Positions 56,792 through 64,000 of a stretch of DNA of 64,000 nucleotides are shown piece after piece. The notes under the pieces were generated by a model, which made no database searches, was not told where the DNA came from, and worked only from the letters and a program-made list of their open reading frames with translations. The DNA comes from Limnoperna fortunei (lineage: Eukaryota; Mollusca; Bivalvia; Mytilida; Modiolidae). The first letter of the stretch is position 1, and every line of letters starts with the position of its first letter. A program made the position numbers and the translations under genes. The stretch covers positions 17,984,275 to 18,048,274 of the forward strand of contig OX104123.1 of the NCBI GenBank assembly GCA_944474755.1, read 5' to 3'.

Positions 56792-58325
56792 TTACATTTG
56801 CAAATCAATTTGAACAGCTTCATGAAAACTGTAATACAAATCCACCACTTTAGCCTTTGGAAGAGTAACAAAGCCTTTCACATATGCATTATCGAGACAT
56901 GTACCAGCCTCTGTTGTTGGCATATCAACAATTTGACAATATCCGAAGGTACGGAAAACATCCTTGATACCACTTGGTTTGCTAGTGTCATCATTAAAAT
57001 CTCCTAGAACAATATGTGGGTGTTTTAGCAAGTCTAATTTTGACAACAACAGTGTAAAGTGCTCACTAAATAATCCTATAGGATACACAGGTGGTCGGTA
57101 TATAAGAGTTATTGTCATTTTAAAACTAGGTTCAACTGTACACACTATGCATTCAATATTTGGCACAATCATGTCAACCATGCTGTATATCACATCATTT
57201 TTCACAAGTACGGCTACACCACCTCTGTCAATAGAAGCAAGATCTTTAAAGTCTTTGTGTGTATTGTCATAGCATTCTGATCTGCTTACTTTTTTAACTG
57301 AATAAGCAGGCAAAAATGCTCTAGGTAAATTCTGGTTTTTCTTTAGCCATGTCTCTGTGAAACATAGTACGTCTGCTGATATGATATTTTTTGAAGATTT
57401 TACATCATTTAGATGTGGAATGAGTCCTTCGACATTAAGTAGGACAACTGTAAAATGCTTGTTTGTTTCAGATTGAACTTCTGGAAGTTTTTCAATTAAT
57501 GGTTGCATTTTCCCAACAGCAGGTACTATGTCAGGTGCAGCATAAATCACGTTAGGATCAAAGTTAATAATATGAAGTCCGGATAAGGTTTTTGCTCTAC
57601 TTAGGGCAACATATGCCATTCCTGGTAAAAATATACCTTTCATTGAAACAACAACATTATCCATGGTCATACCCTGCGTCTTGTGAATTGTCGCTGCCCA
57701 TCCTAATTTGAACGGGAACTGCCTCCTTGAGACATTTCTACCATGTAATGTCTCTTCTAAGCGATTAATTTGCACATACTTTCTACTCAACGGACATTTT
57801 GATGAACTTTTTAACATGTGCTTTTTTCCTGATCTGGGATTATCAAATTGGACATAGACAACCATCAAAGCCTTTAACTGTCCCAAATGCACCATTAACA
57901 AGACCATCCTCTGTTTCTAGATTTCTTACTAACATTACTCTTGCATTAATGCCAATTTCTAAAGAAGATAATAGGTCGTCTGGGTTCTTTGTAAAGTAAG
58001 GAGTTGCCCTTTTTTGAAGTTCCCCTGTGGTATAATTCTTTGCATAATCAATTGCAAATATGGTGTGTACTGGATCACAGATTTGTTTTACCATTGCCGT
58101 GTTGTGTTTGGTGACTTGATCATTCACAGGATAAAGATGCAAATACTGAAGAGCTTCATCTGGTAACTTATCACATGTCCGTGAAGACAACATTTCCAAA
58201 TCTTTTTGTTGTAATGGCTCATCTCTGCAGCGGGTTCGTAGTCTGTTAAGCATTTCTGCAAATGAGGCATCATTTTTCTGTCTCATTATTTCTGTCAGGG
58301 TAGAAACCGAAAATATTGGAGTCCA
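56792..58325 (-). pseudogene. Helentron protein, C-terminal part: rest of helicase and endonuclease
   Basis: 58325-57843 continues the helicase (FAEMLNRLRTRC, LYPVNDQVTKHN, INARVMLVRNLETEDGLVNG). A frameshift near 57870 moves to the frame 57907-56792, with LGWAATIHKTQGMTMDNVVV and GMAYVALSRAKTLSGL (helicase motifs V and VI). From about 57450 an endonuclease/exonuclease/phosphatase domain follows: VVLLNVEGLIPHL, DVLCFTETWL, GGVAVLVKN, TITLIYRPP, PHIVLGDFNDD and TCLDNAYVKG. This AP-endonuclease-like domain is the mark of Helentrons. The stop at 56792 appears natural. Confidence 0.87.
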
Positions 58326-60737
58326 TTAATCAACAAAGTTTGAGGATTTTGGCCTGAATAAAGGAGATGCTTTAATAGGTGGAATTTGGCAGAAATCGCC
58401 CACTGCAAGTATTGAAATGTTGCCAAAGATCTGTTTTGATTGTTTAAGCTGACTAAGTCTTCCATGAATGTATGCAAGGATCTTGTGATCAACCATTGAA
58501 ATTTCATCTATGATCAGTATTCTAAGTGATTCAAACCTTGTTCTGAGACTATTTAATGTATTTTCAGCCAACGGAACATATGGTAAACGGAGACCTTTGT
58601 TAAGAGATAATGCTGAATGTAAAGTGCCTGTTGGAGCTGTAAGTAAGACAGTATGTGCATCAGGATTGGATAGAATGCGGCTTGTTTCATAATGGATACA
58701 TTTTATGAGATGCGTCTTGCCTGTTCCTGCCCCTCCTGTTAGAAAGACATGGAATGGTGGTGGATTCTGATTCCATGAGACATTCAAACACCATTTACGT
58801 ATCTTGTAGAATACTTGAAGTTGCTCACCATTCATCTGACCCATCATTTTATACATTTGCTGATGAGATATCACAGGTTTCAAAAGTTGCACCGAGAGAT
58901 CAGAAGTTTTGCTTTTTCCATTTGTTTTGGCATTGCTTAACTCTGGTATCTCTTCTACCTCACCATCTACATGGCCATTAGGTTCTTCCCTCTCTAGCTC
59001 CAACTCTAGACGTTCCAATTCAGATTCAGGAGCTATTAGAGACCAGTCATCTTCCCGAATTCTACCTTCCTGCATATCATTCCACGCATTTTCTAAATCC
59101 TCTGAATCAATCTCAAATCTTTTCCTGTTTAAATTAACTATATTTATGACACTTTCTGATCTAAGGTACTCTTCATAGCTAGGACAAGTAGGTGGTTTAA
59201 AGTCAACAGATCGATGTGGAAAATATAACTGTAGCTGAGTCATGTAATATTCTTCAGGCTGCTTAACTCTGTTGAATCGGGGATATCTTATCACATGTTC
59301 TTTACCAATCCTCTTTTGTTTCAGATATCCTAGGTCACGTTGAAGTTCATGGACTGGCAACTGGTCTTTTTGCTTTGATTTCTTTGGTTTCATGGATGCA
59401 GGAAGTATAGAATATTTGGAACAGAAATCAGCAAGACACATGGTTTCAAACTCCTCAGATGACGGTCTTGCATAATACTTGTCAATAACAGATGACATCC
59501 AAATATGTTCATCCTCATCCTTCCTGGAGCGAATGACATTTGTAGGTAGGCTCATTTTCAGAGGCTTGCTTCCAGTTGGAATGAATGTTACTTTCCTTGT
59601 GCACTGCTTTAGATGGAGACTACAAACCCTATATACTGCTTCCTGTGCAGAGATTTCTCTGTTTTGCATGTAAGTTTTCCCAATTATCTTCATTGTTGCA
59701 GCGACATCTGTGTTCCCTTCTTCAGCTTCTTTCTTTGCATTAAGCAGCAGATCCCCAATTTCAGTTTCTGCTTTGCTGATATAAGATAATATATAGGCAA
59801 CACAAGCATATGCATCTGTTATATATTGAATGTCAAGGTTTGCATTCCAAGCAGAAAGAAGTTCCTTGTTGTAATTGTTGACCCACAGATCATTTAGACT
59901 TCTTTTATAGAAGACTGTGTTCCTTGTTGACACAGATCTCAAGGCTTCCTGAAACTGTTCATATTTAACATTGGCCAGAGATAGAACTTTTTCAATAGTC
60001 AGATTTGAATCACTCTGAAGGCTGTAAATCACTGTCCACACATCAGTCAAAATTTGTTTTCCAGTTCTAGATTGTGAATCACACAATTTCTGAAATTCTT
60101 CTAAATTGAATTCTTCCAACTTTTCTGATGGGTTTTGTGGTGGTTTTGGAGCATCATTTTCAGAATCATCTTTTGCAATAAATGTGGTCTTGATTGGTGG
60201 CCTAGGAAAATGAAATCTACATGTCTTGGAATGTTTTTTGCAAGATTTTGAATGATTTTTGCTATGGACTTGAACTGAAGTTACTTTCTCATACAGGTCT
60301 GGATCCAAATTCTCATCTGGCAACTCACATGTAACGTACTTATCAATGAAAGCACATATGTCAGTATCTGGAACTTCTCCGATCTTTGGGGCATCATGTA
60401 TCCAAATTAAACAATGAATATGCGGAGAACCAAGATGTTGGAATTCTGTCCTATAAAAGTAGTCTCTGATATGACCAATAGGGTGTGATGGTGACATAAG
60501 TAAATCACTGAACAAGCTCTTCACTCGATGGTCAAAAAGTCTGGCACACATAACAGGGTTGTTACGAATAAGTTTACACTTCTCGGCCCAATCAATTTCT
60601 GAGACATGTCTACTATCTGAAGTGTACCTTAAAAGTGTGTTGGTAACTTCATTCCACCTGGTTTCACCTGCTGAGAATGTAATGAACCATGTTGGTATTC
60701 CTAGCTGGCGTATCATGGAGTACAAATCTTTCATAGT
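58326..60737 (-). pseudogene. Helentron protein, middle part: HUH Rep and start of helicase
   Basis: Same frame as the preceding segment, continuing after its TGA. IPTWFITFSAGETRW and FQHLGSPHIHCLIWI contain the HUH metal-binding motif (H-I-H). AYILSYISKAE and nearby tyrosines are the likely nicking Tyr region. The helicase begins near 58760: FLTGGAGTGKTHLIKCI (Walker A), LLTAPTGTLHSALSL, RILIIDEISMVD (Walker B) and ISILAVGDFCQIPPI. A TAA at 58326-58328 closes the segment, with the same frame continuing. The protein nicks and unwinds DNA for rolling-circle transposition in the nucleus. Confidence 0.88.
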
Positions 60738-63298
60738 TCATTGCCAGTAAGGAGGGGAGCCCCGTACTGGCTGAAGGAAACGGAAACCAACATCTGATTG
60801 TAATATGTTTTTTAGGCTGTTAGGATTAGCTAATGTCCCAGCTGTTACTTTCTCACCCGAGTCTAGGGAGGATTTTCCTTTTCGCAAAGCAATTGATATT
60901 TTAGATACATCTGTGAGTTCAGTGACATATTGTGAAAAGAAAATAAACTGAGTGTCAGTAGCAAATCGACTGTCTGCAGAAAACAGTCTGACATTGATGT
61001 ATTTGGAAGGGGTCAGTTTTATCTGCCGGTCTTCACAAAGTCCAAATCTCCCATCAGGTAATAGTGTGGGAAATGCCATGGCATCAATTCCATCTTCACG
61101 AAAAATGCTCTGAGGTGTTTGGTTTTCACCAGGAGCAATAGAAAATATTTTATCTGATGTGTCAAGATATTCCTGGCCTAGATCTAATGGTTGGAGACAG
61201 CTTTCAACCGGAAAGTCAGCATATGTGTTTGTGTTGGTTTCCATTTCATCTTCATCCACACTATCATCATCAGCCGGTTCATCTCGCACTAACTCATGGT
61301 CCTCTGGATCTTTCATCCAAGTATCATTGAAGGTAATGTGTGAGTAGTACACGTTATCATCAATAAGGTACTTTATGGCTTCTATGACATGATTGGGATT
61401 TACCCATTCGTACTGATAATGTCCTTTATAGCCAAGTTTACGTTTTAGTTTTACCTTAACTAATTGAGCATCAGTAGTTGGTCTGGGTAATGTTGTTGTG
61501 ACTGTGTTCAGATCTGTAGGGACATTAACTACAGGGCCCTTTACACCTCTTTGACCTCCGCGTGGCAGTGACAGCAACTTCATAAATGGTATTCTGAGTG
61601 CTATAAGTTGTCTTTCCAGACCATTTAGTCTCTGTAGAACATATGGCACTGGAGGTAGAAACAAGTTGTTTGCTTGTGCTTGTGGAGGCATTCTTCTAGA
61701 CTTGAGGTGATTGTGGCATGTGAAACATATCCATTCCTTTTTTCTACTTGGATCTATACATTTACATTCAGTAGGATCACAGCTATGAACATATTTACCA
61801 GTCAGACATAGAGATGCTACTTCTGATAGCACACCATCGCTCATGTATTTTTCTCTGATGCACTGTTTAACTTGACTACGATACAATGTTCGAATGCAAA
61901 CTGTGCATACATAACAGGGTGTATCATTTATGCTTTTAATGAAATTGGTAACAGCTTGAGATATCATTTTCCTATTTTCTTGTACTCTTGATATTTTTCT
62001 CCGTCTTAAATCTAGATCATGCACATAAGTTTCTCTCAATGTAGCTTTCAGTCTTTGTTGAAAAGCCAAATTCTTCCAATATTTTCTAATAGAGTAAGAC
62101 TGAACTCTCTGTCTAAATATCAAATCCATTCTGTATCTCCGCTGTGAAGCCTGTTTTACTATAGTCCGTAGAGTCTCATTTCTCCTGTAGTTAAAAAGTG
62201 ATGTATTTTTCACATTGTTCTTAAATTCTGCATTGTTCTTGTACTTGTTCCTAGAATAGTTTTTCACACTGTTTTTAAATTCAGCATTGTTCTTATATTT
62301 GTTTCTAGAATAGTTTTTCACAGTGTTCTTAAATTCTGCATTGTTCTTGTATTTGTTCCTAGCATCGACCTTCTTAGAGTTCCTAAACTTCTCATTACAT
62401 CTATATTTCACAAATGATCTTTCTTTTAACTGTTCTCTAAATGCTTGGCACAATTGGTATTTGAGTTTAAGTGACGCTATCTTTCTCTGCCTTCGATTAG
62501 AAATCCTGCAAGAATCATCTTTGCTGCTTTCTAAATTAGTTGGCAAAGTGGAATATCCTTTTCTTTCAGAAGATGATTTTTTCTTCTTGAAGTTAGTTAT
62601 ATTTGCTTGTTTTGCACAATTTGCAGCAACATTTGCATTCGACTTTTTATAAGCTCTATATGATGTATCTTCTTTGTATCTTTCTTTCTTTTTTGTGTTT
62701 TGAGTAGTATCTATACTCTGTCTAGGGTAGCATTTATTTCTCAAAGCACTTGGTTCAAATTCAGTGTTGTTGATTGACATTACTATGTCAAAGTGATTTC
62801 CATTTTTGTGATACAGGTAAATACCATGTTCATAATTAGTATTGTCTAATCCAAATTTTAACCACGTCCAATGAGTACCACTCAAGGAATAAACAAATAT
62901 GTATGTCTGGAGAAGAAAAGAAGTAGTAAATATTTCAACTTCAGTAGCCCACACATGGCTCAATCTCATATTTGTTTGTGTTAGATATTTATCAACATCT
63001 CTTTCTGCAGAATATGGTAAATACCCTTTAATCAATGCTGGATTGTCCTTCATGCAGTCACATACATGCTGCCTAATCATAAATGCATGGTTCTCATTGC
63101 CAGTAAGTAAAAATGACAAAGAGTTGAAGAAACAGTTGCCATCTCCTGTTATTGGATAGAAAAAACTTGGATCAGTCAGGGGCTGTCCGATAGCACTATT
63201 GGAAATGTGCAGTGGTGAAGTTGGCAATCCAAGTCTAGCACAGACTGCTCTTTTCCATTCATTATTAACAGGACGATATGTGAAAGATTCTAGTACCT
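60738..63298 (-). pseudogene. Helentron protein, N-terminal part: OTU protease, 18-residue repeats, Rep start
   Basis: The frame begins after an AG acceptor-like site near 63298 (YRPVNNEWKRAVC); an upstream exon is possible. OTU catalytic residues lie in TGDGNCFFNSLSFLL (Cys at codon 63134) and GNHFDIVMS (His). A basic region follows with three tandem 18-residue units (YKNNAEFKN.VKNYSRNK) at about 62215-62370, then Cys clusters (CYVCTVCIRT, CKCIDPSRKKEWICFTCHNH) and RIPFMKLLSLPRGGQRGVKG, typical of Helitron N-termini. It ends in RFATDTQFIFFSQYVTE. A TGA at 60738-60740, probably from CGA, separates it from the next segment in the same frame. Confidence 0.85.
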
Positions 63299-63419
63299 AA
63301 AAGAAATTCAGCAAAAATTGAATAGAAATTCATAGACAGAAAAGAAAATAAGTTAGAACCTAAGAACATTTTGCAACTGCAATGATAACAAGAAGGCCCA
63401 ATGGTATGGCAATATTTAT

Positions 63420-63885
63420 TCAACTAATATGATATCTCAAATATTATATAAGATATCTCCTAGTTTTTAAAAAGGAAATCTTATAAATCATATAAGATAT
63501 CTTATAAAATTGACAGTTTAAAAGATATCTCATAAACAATATAAGACATTTCATATACTTTATAAGATACCTTATAAATAATATAAGATATCTTATAAAG
63601 TATTTGAGATATCTTAAATAATTTATGAAATATCTTATATAATTTATGATAATCTTATAAAGGAAATTTTATTACATATCTCATAAAATTTAAAAGATAT
63701 CTTATATATTATATAAGATATATCATATAATCTCTTTTATAAGATATATCAAATTATACAAGATATCTCGTATACTTTCTAACATATCTTCTTATTAATG
63801 AGATATCTTGTGCACAATTCTTAATAAGATATGTCATACAGTTTATAAGAAATCTCATAAATTATGCAATATGTCTTATAAACTT
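63420..63885. repeat. AT-rich array of GATATC palindromes
   Basis: About twenty diverged occurrences of TATAAGATATCTTATA-like words in roughly 460 bp, both full palindromes (ataagatatcttata) and half variants (agatatctcataa). Spacing is irregular, about 15-30 bp. Non-coding. Confidence 0.8.
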
Positions 63886-63886
63886 T

Positions 63887-63889
<3 letters not shown>

Positions 63890-63919
<30 letters not shown>

Positions 63920-64000
63920 GTTTAACGTCCAGCAAGCAATATTTCAGCTATATTCAGGACGTGAACAATTTTATAAATTGATATCGTTCAGAAGTTAGAA
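63890..64000 (-). mobile_element. SINE-like tail entering from the window edge
   Basis: (GATT)n at about 63890-63917, then 'gatgtttaacgtccagcaagcaatatttcagctatattcaggacgtgaac'. This is the minus-strand 3' tail of the family A/B SINE-like elements. The body lies beyond 64000 or is missing. Confidence 0.7.

Larger units (their letters stand above)
56792..63298 (-). mobile_element. Helentron-type rolling-circle transposon (coding part)
   Basis: Four minus-strand reading-frame segments make one long protein of about 2,150 residues: OTU protease, Cys-rich region, Rep with an HUH motif, SF1/Pif1-like helicase and a C-terminal endonuclease-exonuclease-phosphatase domain. Helicase plus HUH Rep defines Helitrons; the C-terminal endonuclease and N-terminal OTU point to the Helentron branch. 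Only two in-frame stops and one frameshift break it, so it was active fairly recently. The 5' and 3' termini of the element were not found. Confidence 0.88.

Noticed and set aside
58908..59178. Plus-strand frames within the Helentron
   Set aside because: Antisense shadows of the Rep/helicase frame.

Overview
The window looks like nuclear DNA of a bivalve mollusc, most likely a mussel (Mytilus-like). It is AT-rich and intron-bearing, with no bacterial operons. It carries tRNA-derived SINEs with the bivalve-style tail (...GCGTTAAACACC + CAATC repeats) and the short palindrome-ended dispersed repeats common in mussel genomes. Almost all recognisable coding sequence belongs to mobile elements, and nearly every long reading frame is broken by a few small lesions. 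I found no rRNA, free tRNA or CRISPR. The organism is inferred from repeat style and familiarity with the families; no search was run.

Layout. 1-7.3 kb: dispersed repeats, two decayed reverse-transcriptase (RT) fragments, a zinc-finger fragment and a tRNA-SINE. 7.56-18.9 kb: a BEL/Pao LTR retrotransposon (LTRs about 99% identical, 5-bp target-site duplication, TSD) interrupted in gag by a 3.46-kb Kolobok-like DNA transposon (TTAA duplication). 19.1-22.9 kb: a SINE-like repeat and a 5'-truncated LINE. 23.1-33.9 kb: an unusual Ty3/gypsy element (LTRs about 98% identical) interrupted in gag by a SINE dimer. 34-51 kb: fragments and small spliced genes, namely a putative secreted or membrane protein, a PC4-like protein, an intron-containing type-B DNA polymerase remnant, a DUF4806-like gene, a TNP2-like transposase and a Crypton-like fragment. 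52-55.7 kb: SINEs, a TIR element and a long repeat. 56.8-63.3 kb: a Helentron-type rolling-circle transposon on the minus strand (OTU protease, HUH Rep, Pif1-like helicase, C-terminal endonuclease). 63.4-63.9 kb: an AT-rich array of GATATC palindromes, then a SINE tail running off the edge.

The most interesting object is the Ty3/gypsy element. Beyond gag-pol it has a ComEA-like helix-hairpin-helix at the start of Gag, a PHD finger at the end of Pol, and a third frame (30963-32888) holding a zinc-finger-like motif and a TatD-family metal-dependent nuclease domain with all expected metal ligands. Its 3' non-coding part carries an array of about six hairpins with related loops and covarying stems. 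Together these suggest an LTR-element lineage that captured chromatin-reading and DNA-processing modules. This copy is dead: a 13-bp duplication, the SINE dimer, frameshifts, in-frame stops and a deletion of the RNase H core.

Second in interest is the 36-41 kb block. Here four exons with GT-AG introns encode the C-terminal half of a Polinton/adintovirus-type DNA polymerase, with one intron splitting the catalytic DTD motif and a probable 11-bp deletion in the motif-B exon.
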